Of a DNA stretch of 64,000 nt, positions 1 to 11,835 are shown one piece after another. Both the position numbers and the translations under genes were made by a program. The notes beneath the pieces are model-generated. The model had not been told where the DNA came from. It saw only the letters and a program-made list of their open reading frames with translations, and did no database searches. How positions within the stretch are numbered: position 1 is the stretch's first letter; each line of letters starts with the position of its first letter. Source of the stretch: Hansfordia pulvinata (taxonomy: Eukaryota; Ascomycota; Sordariomycetes; Xylariales); contig BJKQ01000012.1 in the NCBI GenBank assembly GCA_006538405.1, positions 1,337,001 through 1,401,000 on the forward strand, read 5' to 3'.

Positions 1-3000
1 TCAGAACCGTTGCGCGTGGCGCTTCGTCTCCCGTCTCCACCATACTAGTCAAACTAACAACACTCGCACCGACCGCCGTCGACACGTCGCATGCCTGCCT
101 GCCCATTCGCCATCCGTGGGAGACTCACACGCTTTCAGTCCTCGTGCGAGTACCTGGTTCCACGGCCGACAGACGCGGGACTAGACACGCAAAGACGGCG
201 CACATGCCCTTGCAAAGTGCTTGCGTTATCATGGCTGGTCCAGGCACACCCCCGGTCACACCCCCACAGGCCTGTCTGTCTGTCTCTCTGGCTGGGACCC
301 TGAGACTCGGGGGTTACGAGTGACTGCTTGGGATGTTTGTGCTCAGAGCCCGACGTTTACGGATGGGATGTGTGGGAGCGACGAGGAGACACAAAGATCA
401 AGACCAAGACAAGGACCCCACCCCACTCCCTCGAAATTTCATCATCACTATTATCATTCTTTTCTTTTTCACCCTTCTTCTTCTTCTTCGGCTTCTTCTA
501 TTTCTGCCGCCGTCGTACCGGGCTTCTGGCGCGCCCCTCACCCCCTCCCCCCCTGGCCACCGGTAAAGATCGCCCTGGCGCGACGGCCCATGTGCCGAGG
601 GCATCCCTGTCACCCTGTCTTGGGTTCCGGTCTGCAGTCCAGTCCGCCTGCAGCCCGAGAGAGAGGGTCGGGACGGGCCTGAGCGATCGGAAAGCTACGT
701 CAGCGCGATCTTGGCCCGAAAAGGGAAAGGAAGGGGAAAGGGAGATACAACGGACAAAAAAAAAAGGAAAAGGAAAAGGGCAGACGGAGATACTGGAACA
801 CAGATCTCCCCCGGGTTGTCTGTGGTCCGCCTCGGCCAATGGGCGGGCCAAGCCCGGCCACGCTGGCGCATCATGCGAGCACTCGAGGCCCTCCCCCTTC
901 TTCTTTCCTTGCATTTCCTTTCCCTTCCTATCCGGTCCTGTCCTGTCTTGTCTTGCCATCCTTCTCGAAGCGGTATGCAGCTGGTTCCGGCTACCGGATC
1001 CCCGGGTAAGCAGCTAAGGTAAGCCGCTCCTCCTCCCATCTCTGCCTTGTTACTTGCTCCGCACCTGTGCCCGTATCTGTTCTCTTGAGGAAAGATAAGG
1101 TACGACGCCGACGCAGGCGACCCACGCAGACGCAGATCAGTAATTCTCCTACATACTCTACCATGCCTACCACCTACTCGTACGCCCCTGCCCCTGCCCC
1201 TGCCCCGAAGAGAAAAAGAGAGGATCAGACAGAGAGGAGAGATGGACAGAAACCAGGAAGAAAGACGTTGCGGCACAGCACGTGCGGTGCGGTATGCAGC
1301 CTCTTCCAGCAACCGGGTTTCCGGGTACGAGTAAACAGACAGGCTTCGTCAGGGCGGCCGCGAGACAAGACGGGCCAGGGCCCGAGCCAGCCAGATCAGT
1401 AATCGGCGTCACATTTTTTATTATTTGCCGTCTTCGCGAGCGACGTGATGGTCCAGGGCCAAAGAGGGCGGCCAATGGGGACTCGAGGGCCGACCCGGAG
1501 CATCGCCCGCAGCACCAGACTGCGGTGCTTTGTTCGAGGAGGGCACAACCCTTGTCGGCGTGTTTCTGTCTTGCCGCATGAGGCGATCGTCGGCCATGTC
1601 GTCGTGCCCGGCCACCCAGCACAAGCTACCAGTCGTCTCTACCAGTCAGTCGCCTGGGGATGCCGACGGGCCCTTTTCTCCTGCTGGTGCTGCTCCGGGT
1701 CCCCATCAGCATCTCAATCTCGTCACGCCAGCCGTCTCGGTCTGCGGCTGAAACCGCGGCGAGGAGGGAGGAGACACAGCCGACATCGCACCACGAGACA
1801 GAGCCGTCGCAAGATGGCGCCATCTCTCGCGCCATCTCACGATCCTGCCGACTTGGCTGCCAACCTGCCTGCCCGCCTGTCTGCCTGCCCGCCTCTTTCG
1901 CCCACGTCCGGTCCGCGGCCAGGGGAGCGGGGGCAAGGGCGGCTGACACCATACATTAGCCATGAGGGGGGAGCAAATGGAAGCCCAACACACCCGCAAG
2001 AAGGATACGACGGACTCGTGGCTGGTTACACCTTAGCTGCTGCTGCTGCTGCTGCTGTACCCCGGCCCTTGCTTTGCTTTGACGGTGTCGGGCAGGTCCG
2101 TCCGCGCTCGCGCGCAAGCGCCATCCCTACTGTTACTCCAAGGAGACTCGACAGATAGCGAAGCATCGTCTCGTCAGACGTGCGCCGCCGGGGCCAGATA
2201 ACGGCTCGTTTTTTCTCCTCCCCCTCGTTTCGGGCGGCGACCACGACAAGCAGACACACCGTCCGTCAGCCCTTCATCCCAGCGCCATCCATCGCCGGCG
2301 CACGTACTCACTCGCTCACGCGCACGCGCACAACGCGCTCATCAACGCACACGCCCGGTGTGAGCTGGCCACTCCGGCTCGGCTTGGCTGGGCCGGGCTT
2401 TGGGGGGATCGCCAGCAACCACCGCACCGCACCGCACCGCCTTTCATTACCTGCCCTTATTAATATTACTCGTCCTACGAGTACTCGTCGTCTCGTACTA
2501 CGAGTATAACCATGACCCTGCCACGCCTGCCATGGCATAACATGCCTGACCTACGTGCTGCATCCTGCCTGGCACTGAGGGCCCGTGCACCCTCCATTTC
2601 CTATGTTTTCTCTCGGCCAGCCCAGCCCTGCACGTGCCCGACCGCCCCGTCGGGTTCCTCCTCGATTTCCTGTCGTTACCGGCGCCTCGTAGTAGCGTAC
2701 CGCATCCTCTCCGCACGTGCTGTGGGTGTGGGTAGGTAGTACTCGTACAAGGCCACACGGCGAACGAACAGTAATAATAAGAGGTAGCCACCAAATTTTT
2801 AATTATACGCCCAGCCGAGCCGAGCAGGCCATTTTGGGAAAGACGCGCCTATCAGGCCAGGACCGCGATATCCAAGCCACCTCTGTCTGTCCATGACCGC
2901 CTGTTCCTGCTGCTCCTCCTCCTGCTGCTGCTGCCAGCAGGCGATTGTCTCGGAGGAAAGCCGGATGAGACGGGGGGGGAGAGAGACCGCGAACCCACCC

Positions 3001-3659
3001 TTGTCTCGCGCCAGGCCAGCACGCCCAGCCAGGCGGTGAAGGAGCCCATTGTGTCCCTCCAGGCCCCGCGACAGGTCCCTGATTACAATACATCCATCCC
3101 ACCAGACCGGGAGGGTGTCTTGCCAAAGGGGAGATAAAAGAAGAGGCAAGGTGTCACGGATGAACAGAGACACACGCACAAGGAAGAGAAGAAGAAAAAG
3201 ATGGAAGAAAAGGAAAAAAAAGAAAAAGAGAGAACGAACGGCCACCACCGTCATCATCATCGTCCCTTGGCAAGGTTCCACGCCGATAGGCCAGCCAACC
3301 ACAAAGGTCCGGGGCAAGGCTCGCGAACCCGGAGACAACTTACACCATGGTGCCATGCTTATCATTAATCAACATGGCCATCCATCAGATTTGCCTTGTC
3401 CTCGTCGCGGACTCTGCAGACTCTGCACCCTCTTTCCTTCTCCCACTCCCCCCCCCCTTTGAACCCACCCAACGGTTACTCCCGTTACCAACAAACACCC
3501 CCCTCCCCCCCTTCTCCCGTCCCACCATCCCCGCGAAGGACCCTTAGTTGCAAGCAGCCCGCACCAGGTGAGAACCCGGTGGGCGGACGGACAGACAACA
3601 AGAACGTACGTGCGTAAGGCGCGGTGAGGCCATCTCGCATCGCGCCGGCCGCCGATTTC

Positions 3660-3890
3660 CCACGTGGGGCCCTCTTTTCCCCCTTCCCTCTTTTCCACTT
3701 TCCTCTTTCGCCCCTCCTCTCCTCCGGGCCCTTCTCTCCCTTTCCTCCCCCCCCAGCACACCGGCGTCGTCTATTATTTTCCCTTTCATTTCTTTTTTCC
3801 AAAGTCTTTTTTTCTTCTTAGACTTATCTTTTCTACATGCTATGTTGGCTTAGATCATATCTCTTCTTGTTTTTTTTTTTCTCTTCCCTT
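3660..3890 (+). promoter_or_regulatory. Long pyrimidine-rich tract upstream of the HtrL-like gene
   Basis: On the plus strand this stretch of about 230 bp is dominated by C and T (runs of CCCTCTTTT, CCTCTTTC and CTCTCCCTTTCC type). CT-rich blocks are common in promoters of highly expressed fungal genes, but this one lies about 1 kb from the start codon, so a promoter role is only an inference. Confidence 0.3.
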
Positions 3891-4309
3891 CCTGCGGGCT
3901 CGGAGAACCACCGGGCCGGCCAATGCCCCATCGTGAGACGCCACTCAGGGAGAGCGGGAACTAGAAGGGAAACCGCGCGCGATCTAAACAAGAAGCCGAC
4001 TGCTGCACGGCGACGGGCCCGGGCCGTTCGTCAGGGTTGGGCTGGGTTTTGGAGAAAGAAGAGGTTAGGGTAGGGGTATATCCAGGAGGGAAAGGGGGGG
4101 GCGTGGCGTGCGTAAAGTCGAGGACTAAGGGGGAGGGGTGAAAGGGGGGAACCGCGGTTTGTCTGGCCCACGGGCTCGACACCTCGAAACTCTCAAACGG
4201 CGGGAAGTTGAGTGACCTGAACAGGACAGGACAGCCATGCCACGATTCCGGCTTTCTGGTGCTTGCTCGTCCGTCACACGTCATTCGTGGCCGGCATTCT
4301 CTGGGGGAT

Positions 4310-4357
4310 ACACACGCACGCACACACACACACACGCACACACACACACACACACAC
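4310..4357. repeat. AC dinucleotide microsatellite
   Basis: Nearly pure AC repeat with a few G interruptions, about 48 bp long, about 130 bp upstream of a candidate TATA box. Confidence 0.9.
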
Positions 4358-4486
4358 TCACGCACTCTATCTCTTGCCCCTTCTTCTGTTCTTCCCCCCT
4401 TTCCTCACACGTGGGTGGCCTTGGCTTGGGCCTTGCCTCTTGCATGACAAACGCTCGACGACGCGAACCCGGGAGGCTCACGATGA

Positions 4487-4493
4487 TATAAAA
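4487..4493 (+). promoter_or_regulatory. Candidate TATA box (TATAAAA) for the HtrL-like gene
   Basis: A consensus TATAAAA sits in GC-rich DNA about 420 bp upstream of the ATG at 4917, on the same strand. If used, it implies a 5' leader of nearly 400 nt, possibly containing an intron. The leader is followed by pyrimidine-rich sequence up to the start codon. Confidence 0.45.
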
Positions 4494-4916
4494 GGGCCCC
4501 GGCTCCCGACCTCACTTTTAGCGCCGGCTGGAAAGAGAAGGATATCACACACAACGAGAAAACCCTCAAGACGAAAGAAAAGCACCAGCCGAGCTGGAGT
4601 GGCCGCGCGACAGCGAGAAGCGAGCGAGCTCTGAGCACTCTGCTAGATTCTCTTACCAGAGAGATATCTAAACAACGGGACACCCTCTTACAAGAGAGAG
4701 GCAGTCGTCGTGCCACAGAGTTGAGCGATCTTTAGCTTGGTCGTGCTCTGCCCTGCCCTGCCCTGCCCGTCCTCCTCTCTTCTCTCTCAAACTTATATAC
4801 ATATACCCCTTCTACCTCCCTTCTTATATAACTCTCTCTCCCTTCCCCCTTTTTTTATCACCATTACCATCGTCACACGTTCTTGACATATAAGTAAAGG
4901 ACGGTCACGTGCAACG

Positions 4917-6865
4917 ATGACGACCTCTTCCTCCCTATCAACGGCGCCGCTCGCCTCCATCTACCTCCTCCTCCTCATCATCCTCGCCTCCCCCTTGTCG
5001 CAGCTGCTCTTCATCGCCCCGGCGCACGCCCACGTCCGGCGCAAGCCCGTCGGCCCCGGGAGCAGCACCGCGGCCAAGTGGGAGACGCTGTGCGCGGGCA
5101 AGCACCGGCCCATCACCCCCGTCGACGAGCCGCTGTTCCAGTTCGGCCTCCTCCCGCCCTCTGCCGACTTTTCGTCACCCCCCGACCCCTCCTCCTTCAC
5201 CCCGTATCCCTCCCCTGCCTCCTCCACCTCGTCAACCTCTACCTCCTCCTCCTCCTCCTCCTCCTCCTCCACCTCCTCCTCCTCGTCATCCGCCGCCACC
5301 GACCCCCGCTCCTACCTGCGGGCGCGCTACCTGGACCCGACCTCCCCCTCGTGGGCCGGGCGGCCGGCCTACGGGCGCGCGGTGGCGGAGTGGCAGCGCG
5401 ACTACTTCGGGCTCGTCCGCACCCCCCCTTTCGCTCCGAGGAGGAGGGGCCCGAGATCCCCGCCGCTCCCGGCCACGAGACCACGGTCGTGTGCCACCTG
5501 TACCTGGAGAGGGACGAGTCCCGGCGCCGCCGGCCCCTGGCGGCCTACCTCGACCGCCTCGAGAGCCTGGCCGCCACGGGCGAGCACATGGTCGTCTACG
5601 CGCCGGCCTGGCTTGCCCCGGAGGTCCGGCGGCTGCGGAGGAGGAGGAGGAGGAGCAGCAGCAGCAGCAGCAACCCCGTCAACGTCGACGTCAACGATGG
5701 GCAACAACAGCAAAAAGTAATGCAGGAAGACGCCGACGAGGAGGACACGCACTTCCGCGTGATAGCGGGCCGGCAGGACGGCGGGTGGGACGACGTGTGG
5801 GACATGCCGAGCAACGCGCACCAGCGGGCCAACTTTGAGGGCCCCCAGCGCGACCTGTACGCGCGCATGTGGAGGGACCCGGCGGGCGGGTGGCAGTCCA
5901 AGGACGAGTACGACCGGCCCTTCCTCAGCGCGGCGTACAACGCGAAAGCCATGGTCATGCTCGACGCCGTCACCCGCAACGTCTTCGGGACGCCCAAGTT
6001 CGTCTACGCCGACGCGGGCCTGCTCGACGAGCTGGGGCCCCGGTGGCAGGGCAAGGCCTGGGGCCTGTTCCGCCGGGACGCCGGGGAAGCTGGAGCAGGA
6101 GGAGGAGGAGGAGGAGGAGCAGAAACTGCCGGCGGCAGCAGACACTGGATCAGCGAGGCCAAGATCGACCGCGCCCTCGAGGTCACGGGCGACTCGGGCG
6201 TGGCCATGGGCGCGTACCACCTCAACCCGGAGTACGACGGCTTCGACGTCGGCAGCCGGTGCTGGAGCGACCCCACGCGCGTCTGGCAGTGCCACCAGTT
6301 CATCAACAACATCATGGTCGGCTCCGCCCTGGGCTTCCTCAACTACGCCGTCCGCTTCATGCACACCGTCGACAACATGGACCGCGCCCGAGCCCGCCTG
6401 GGCAGTCCGGCCGACCAGCAGTGGTACACGGCGCGGGAGGAGTACATCATCCCCATCGTCTCCCTGGCCTACCCCAACACCGTCTTCTCGGTGCCCTTCT
6501 TCCTCGCCCCCGACCACCGCTTCGCCTACTACGCCTACTACCCCATGAAGGTCTTCTTCTCCCCCTGGGGCGGCGACGACATGGTCAGCCCCGTCCAGGA
6601 CCCCTTCGACACCATCTACTGCGCCGGGCACGCCGGCGCCTACGAGCCCCGCAGGCCCAACCTCGGCCCCGGCAAGGCCCTCGGCGACCACGTCCTCGAC
6701 ACCTGGTTCTCCGACAGGCACGACGACCCCAAGGAAGTCCTCGTCGCCCGCGAGACCGTAAGGATGACCGAGCTCCTGCGCTACAAGTACAACGAGACCT
6801 ACGCCGGGGATCCCGCCCGCACCTTCATGACGCGGCGCGAGCGCGACCTAGAGTTCGTTGTCTGA
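4917..6865 (+). CDS. Membrane-anchored HtrL/YibB-like protein, putative glycosyltransferase (one-base frameshift)
   Basis: About 649 residues if the frame is joined. The start ATG at 4917 is followed by a hydrophobic segment (about residues 11-37), suggesting a signal anchor with the bulk in the secretory lumen or outside. A Ser-rich linker follows (about residues 100-125). The conserved part begins at TTVVCHLYLERDES and continues through THFRVI, a FLSAAYNAKAMVMLDAV segment, FVYADAGLLDELG, and a late YIIPIVSLAYPNTVFSVPFF block. This order resembles the HtrL/YibB (WlaTC) family, whose members are linked to bacterial surface-polysaccharide synthesis; the exact reaction is unproven. The frame shifts at the C7 run 5422-5428: the upstream reading enters a non-conserved frame, and one extra C would restore continuity. 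Triplet expansions encode Arg, Ser and Gln near 5636-5712 and Gly near 6090-6120. A different glycosyltransferase-like family is possible. The gene is convergent with the acyltransferase downstream. Confidence 0.6.
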
Positions 6866-7195
6866 GCGGTCACATTCATGTCGAAAAAAGGTGTTGGTCG
6901 GGTCGTTTTTTCTGTGTGGGCCGGGTCATTTTCTCTTCTGTATGGGCTTCGATTCTGGACGCGGATCATGTCCGGCCGACAAAAGGCTGGCCCTTCATTT
7001 CCAGCTACAGCGTGGCATTGCATGTTTCTCATCTTCAGGCAGGGTATACTCAAAATATGTATGTAATCAAGAGTTTGCAAGGAACTGGTCATTATGACAA
7101 GTCGCATGATCGTGTCGCTTCTGCTCGTTGACGTCGACGGACGTCGTGTCAACAGTGACCGTCCTGCAGTTACATCTGCACAACATACCTGAGCT
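6866..7195. other. Convergent 3' intergenic region
   Basis: This 330 bp spacer separates the stop codons of two converging genes, the HtrL-like gene (+) and the acyltransferase (-). I see no gene or notable repeat in it. Confidence 0.6.
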
Positions 7196-8788
7196 CTACA
7201 GATACGGCCCGTCCCATGTATCCCTCCTCAGGCGGCAGACCTTGGACTGTTTGTGAGGAAAAGCAACTTCCCTGTCGACAGAGAAGCCAACCTCTTGCAG
7301 CCGCCGGATGAACCTGACTTGTTAGCTTACGTCCATCAACTCGGGAGCTACGTCCATCAACTCAGAAGTCACTCACTTGACATTGTCTACTCTCGGCTCC
7401 AGATAGACACTGGTTGTTCGATTGTCCGCCTGCAGACACCAATGAATCAGGCTGGACATCCACACGTGCAGCTTTCCGCGCGCCCACTCTTCCCCGATGA
7501 AGACGTGCAGGCCCCTGTCGAAGTCACCGACGTCACCGCCAAGGTGTCGCCCCAGGATGTCCTCTTTGACCCAGTAAATCTCGAAAAACCCAAACGGCAC
7601 GCCGTCCCACATGGCAATGGCTGGGAAAGAGTGCCTGGACTGGAGAGCGTTCGCCAGGAATTCCGGGTGCGGCTGGCCCCAGAATTTGGATACTCTGGGC
7701 ACCGACAGCCACCTGTGGATGAGGTCTGTGTCGGACAGAGCCATGAGTTGCGGGCGCTCGCGTTCCGACGGTCCCACCGGCCCAAGAGAGGGTACAGGCT
7801 TGCCCGAGAGAGATGCTACGCGGAAGGAGAGGTATTTGCCGACGGTGGGCACGTAGCGAGTGTAGAATATCTCGCCCATGCGTGGCGGCCTCGGCCGGAC
7901 GGGATGCCGGATGCCGTTTGTCATGGTGTATTGCAGCGGCGGCGGAGGGAAGTACGTAGGAAGGTGCGATGACGAGAAGTAGGGCCCCACGGGCATTTCT
8001 GACGATGGCGGGGCCAGAGAATGCGCGTCGAGCGCCTCGCCCAGCAGCTCCATTCGCCGGTTGCTACCGTTTGACAGAGTCGCGGCGTGCCTGTAGGGAG
8101 AGGCGGGCTCGTTTCTGACAGGCGAGGTTGGGCGGCTGACCACGGGGGACCCCGGGTAGGACATGCGACCCGACTTGAGGGGCTGGAGGGTGAAGAGGAA
8201 GAGACCGCTGGGGATCTGCCAGAACATGCGACGGGTGACGTACATGTGTTCCCAGGCCGCGTCGTCGTCAAGGGCCACGGCGGATTCGGAGCTGACAATC
8301 AAGCCCATGCGTTCGAGCTTGGGAATCAGGTTGCGCCCGCGCAGAACGCCGTCGCGCTTCACCCGAATGGACCACTCCCCCTTGGGCCTGCCCTCAGGGG
8401 CTGTCGCGGAGGATGCCTCGGTGTCGAGCTGTCGTGACGGCTCTGACTGTTGGAAATACCAGTACAGGGTGATCCAGAGCATCATGGCTATCTGGCGGGA
8501 CGGGCTTGCGGCGGGCTTGAAGTCGCTCGAGGACGGGTTCGACAGCGACGAGATGAAGACAGTGTCCGAGGTGAGTGTAGGGCCCCTGTAGCGGTGGGCG
8601 CTGGAGTCGGCGGCGTCATCCTCGGGGCCGCTGTGGTCCGGCTGCTCTGTGTGCAAGACGACGGTCCATCCGGCCGGGAAAGGGGTGGGGTGGGTGTTGA
8701 GCTCGTTGGACTTGAAGAAATAGCCGGAGAAGACGGGGGAGATGGTATAAGTCTGGCCGTCGGGCAGGTGGACGGTGGTGGGCGCCAT
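7196..8788 (-). CDS. Siderophore N5-hydroxyornithine acyltransferase, SidF/SidL type (GNAT fold)
   Basis: Two exons: 8788-7377 and 7313-7196, 509 residues. The intron (7314-7376) has a GTGAGT donor, a GCTAAC branch site and a CAG acceptor. Splicing joins DNVK to FIRRLQEVGF and a C-terminus ending in PHKQSKVCRLRRDTWDGPYL, which restores the usual end of the AlcB/IucB-like acetyltransferase domain. The first half carries VHLPDGQTYTISPVF and FKSNELNTHPTPFPAGW. The catalytic GNAT region covers HRWLSVPRVSKFWGQ, FPAIAMWDGVPFGFFEIYWVKEDI and DRGLHVFIGEEWARGKLHVWMSS. Family members acylate N5-hydroxyornithine from acetyl-CoA (SidL, ferricrocin) or anhydromevalonyl-CoA (SidF, fusarinine). No C-terminal SKL-like peroxisomal signal is visible, which leans towards SidL, but I cannot decide. 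The ATG at 8788 has a strong context (CAGCCATGG); another in-frame ATG lies at 8839. Confidence 0.85.
7328..7369. repeat. 21-bp tandem duplication inside the acyltransferase intron
   Basis: Two adjacent copies (7328-7348 and 7349-7369) starting TACGTCCATCAACTC differ by a few bases. They fill about two thirds of the 63-bp intron between donor and branch site; without one copy the intron would be about 42 bp. Confidence 0.85.
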
Positions 8789-10021
8789 GGCTGCTGTCCA
8801 ACAAGGCCGTGTCTTGACTCGTTCAGAGCTGTCGCCCATCAGCGAGGCTCTCGAAACATATACCCGAGTTGTCGACGCGGCGATGGACAGAGGTCAAGCT
8901 GACGCATGCAGGCGCGGGGTCATTGGCCGTCGGGCAGTGGGGGCGAGGCCGCGGCGGAGCAGGGACCGGGGGCGCGATTGCTAATGCGCGCGCTGTGATG
9001 GGACGGGCGCGGGCATCAAGTGGGTGTCATTGGCCGCGGGAGGTGGTGAACCGCGTCAAGGCGCATCGCAAGTCTGAAGTCTGGCGCTGGATGCGACCCG
9101 ATGAGGCCGAAGGAGAGAAAAACCTGGCTGGCAGTGATGCGATGAGCGAGACGAGGCCATCAGCTGCACAAGCAACGAGCGAATGGGCAGCCACGGCGCG
9201 GGGTCGCGTTTCCAGCTGGAGGGCAGGAGCGATGCGCGAGATGCGATGCATGCCGGGGCAGGCGCGATGGGATGCGACACTGGAGCGCTCTTGCCTCGCG
9301 CGCCGTGTGCGAGTACTTGACCCCCGGGTACAGCGGGTGCGAGCGGCCGCACAAGGGCTACGCGCAGCCCGGGTACCGGCAGCCGGACGCGGGCAGCGTG
9401 CCGGGTAGCATCGTGCGGCGGTCGTTTCTCGGCTTCGTCGACGTCATCGGCTGGTCATGTCCAATGCGCCCGAGTGGGTTGCACGTGACGTTGACAGACC
9501 ATGACACTGCATGATTGTGGTCGCAGAAGCACAATTGAGGAAGCGAGACTAGAGCTTTAGCTCTCGGCCAGATCAAACGTGAGTTCACCCTCCTTGTCCT
9601 GTGAACCAGGCCGTCTACTGTGCGCTGGCTCAACCATCAACAACAGTCTCAAATCAGCAGACGATTTAGCTGGAAGTGTTGGATGATGAGTGACCCACAA
9701 GTGATTATTCGCTGGCAGGGACATTCCCCCCGTTACAAGGTAGACGCGGGCTAAGGGTTCCACCATTGTTTCTTTGCCTTGCTCACTTGGGCGGTACAGT
9801 CACAGTCGAAAGGCGAAGAGAACTCAAACCATTTGGGTGGCAGACAAGAGTCATAAGATACTCACTTGTTTGTGCAGCAGGCTGGAGTCACGTTCGAGAC
9901 TAATTGTGGACGTACTCACATCTTCGCAAGCGGGTATCATTGCCGAACAGCCTAAACGCCGGAACAGATGCCTCCCCCTTCTTCTCGCATTCCCGGCCCA
10001 TGGCTCCCCCGAACAATAACG
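8789..10021. other. Intergenic region between acyltransferase and transporter genes
   Basis: About 1.2 kb holding the acyltransferase promoter (minus strand) and the 3' end of the transporter gene. A short open frame at 9272-9514 (+), with a Pro/Gly/Tyr-rich peptide, has no recognisable homology and is not called. The 9000-9270 part is rich in GATGCG-like words. I saw no clear SreA-type site (ATCWGATAA) near the acyltransferase start. Confidence 0.55.
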
Positions 10022-11835
10022 TCACGAACTACGTCTTCCGTACGGCTCAAAGGGGAACAGGGCGGCCACAATGGCGGCGGCCGCAAACAGGCCCGCGCAG
10101 ACGTAGATGGGCGCCGACGTCGCCGTGTCGGCCTCGGTCGACACCACGGCCGACACGATGCCCATCAGGCGGTTGAAGGCCACCGCCACCCCGTTGCCCG
10201 TCGCCCGGTGCGCGCTGGCAGCACCTCGGGCGTGTACGCGTACAGGCAGCCGTAGTAGATGTTGAGGCAGAAGGCGATGGCGCAGCTAAAGCCCACGTTC
10301 TGCTGCTTGGTCGACACGGCGGTGTAGGCGAAGAAGAAGGCCATGGTGACCAGCGCCCCGATCACCATCGTGTACTTGCGCCCCAGCACCCGCCAGTTGC
10401 ACATGAAGGCCGCCAGGATGGGGCCGAAGATGCCCGAGATGTTGGTCAGGGAGTAGTTGCGCCACGTCTGGAACGTGTCCACGCCAAAGGTGGCGCCGCG
10501 GCTGGCCAGGTAGGAGCTGATGGCACGTCATGTCAGGCCTGCTCGTGGACTCGGGCGGGAGGGGCAGCTTCGGGCGGGAGGCAACTTACGACAGGAAGAC
10601 ATAGAAGAGGGGGTATGCCAACCCGATCAGAGTCCAGCTGAGCCAGATCATGACGGTCGACAGTCCCATCTTCTTGGTAGCAAACAGGCCCGAGAAGTGG
10701 ACGTGGAGGTCGGTGAGCGAGAACTTGCCCGCGCCCGTGTTGGTCTGGATCTCCCCGCACGCCTCGAGCTTCTCCAGCGTCAGGGTGCAGGGGCGGTTGT
10801 ATTTGCGGGCCAGAGACTGCAGGTCCTCGACGACCTGCGCGTCCTCCTTGGCGCCGATGAGGTATTTGGGCGTCTCGCGGAGTCGGACGGCCGTCACGCG
10901 CAGGACGGACATGACAAAGATCAAGGCGCCCGAGGTGAACATGACATATCTCCAGCCCTTGTTGCTGTCGTACGTGCACGTCTCGGGGGCGTTCTTGTAG
11001 TCGCAGTTCCACTGGGTCGGCACTGGGACGGGTCAGCGCGTGAAGCACGGGTTGGGCCGAGTCAGGGCGCGTCTTACCTAGAAAGCCCCAGCAGATAAAC
11101 CCGGTGATGGCCTGGCCGAACCCCCACCAGCACGCGAGCAGCGTCAGCCACCACTGCTTGTCGCCGGGCAGGTACTCGAGGAAGACGGTGGTGTCGAGGA
11201 TCAGGTTGCCGCCGCCGCCGAAGCCGAGAGCCGCAATGAAGAAGCCCAGCGAGGGCCAGCTCGGGGCCGCGCCGGCGACAATGGTGGCAATGGCACAGAC
11301 GAAGAGGGAGATGTTGAAGGCCCACCTCCTCCCGATAAAGTCGGCGCTCATGCCCCAGAAGATGGCGCCCGTCAGCATTCCGACGTACACGGCGACGGTC
11401 AGGGCAGCCGAATAGCCCACGCCCCCAAACTCGGCCAGAGCGGGGGCGGCAATGTTGCTCTGCAAAAGGAGGGCCAGGGAGTCGACGGCATATCTGGGAG
11501 GGCCCACGGGTAAGACACGAACTGCGCCCAGGAGAGGGGATCACTGACCCAAACCCGTTGAGGGCAAACATTTTCCAATGGTAGCCTGTCCAGCCAATCT
11601 CGTCAATGGCCTGCCGAGCGCTTGGTCAGTACGTTGCAGCGACATGTCGGTCCCGGCGCGCCCGAGTTCTCACGTTATTGACGAGATGCATCTTCATGTT
11701 CAAGGCCGGGTCCAGATCCTGCAGGGCGAGCACGTCCTCGGCGCCCCCGCTAGCTATCGCGTCGTGGACGGTGCCGCGGATGCCCGCGGTGTTTTCCATG
11801 CTGGCCGCATCGGGGCGATCTTGCTTTTTCGTCAT
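10022..11835 (-). CDS. MFS transporter, sugar/SVOP-like, five exons, one-base frameshift in the last exon
   Basis: Exons on the minus strand: 11835-11674, 11610-11549, 11493-11078, 11022-10590 and 10516-10022. All introns are GT-AG (donors GTGAGA, GTCAGT, GTAAGA, GTAAGT). The product is about 522 residues with many hydrophobic helices. Diagnostic parts are GYSAALTVAVYVGMLTGAIFWGM followed by the loop motif SADFIGRRWAF between helices 2 and 3, ALGFGGGGNLILDTTVFLEYLP, and near the end NIYYGCLYAYTPEVLP then HRATGNGVAVAFNRLMGIV. This fits the general-substrate/SVOP-like branch of the major facilitator superfamily, a plasma-membrane H+-coupled permease; the substrate is unknown. In the last exon the frame breaks between PEVLP and AHRATGNG at 10217-10218 (GG on plus). 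One extra base there makes the total length divisible by three. The start ATG is at 11835. Confidence 0.85.
10217..10218 (-). other. Frame break in the MFS gene
   Basis: The coding strand reads CTGCCAGCGCGCACC, where the family expects Leu-Pro-Ser-Ala-His (CTGCCCAGC...). One missing C moves the end of the protein out of frame and creates an early stop near 10165; the conserved C-terminus continues in the neighbouring frame to 10022. Confidence 0.8.

Larger units (their letters stand above)
1..4916. other. Non-coding region upstream of the HtrL-like gene
   Basis: I see no gene here. Open frames are short, rich in Arg, Pro and Ser, overlap on both strands and match no family I know. The stretch holds a GCT run near 2036-2057, several ACTCGTA/TACGAGT motifs (near 1176, 1326, 2476, 2499 and 2740), a pyrimidine-rich block at about 3660-3890 and an AC dinucleotide tract at 4310-4357. 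Two stretches, near 969-1012 and 1289-1338, share the start GCGGTATGCAGC and a following CCGG-rich part, so they may be a diverged duplicate pair. The last 430 bp are probably the promoter and leader of the gene at 4917. Confidence 0.6.

Noticed and set aside
4060..4080. TTAGGG word suggesting a telomeric repeat
   Set aside because: A single copy without tandem repetition.
5402..6721. Long open frame of 439 codons on the minus strand opposite the HtrL-like gene
   Set aside because: Shadow of GC-rich coding sequence on the other strand; poly-Val/Gly composition, no motif.
9272..9514. Small open frame of 80 codons with a Pro/Gly/Tyr-rich peptide
   Set aside because: No signal peptide, no homologue recognised, and the region is compositionally biased; not enough to call a gene.
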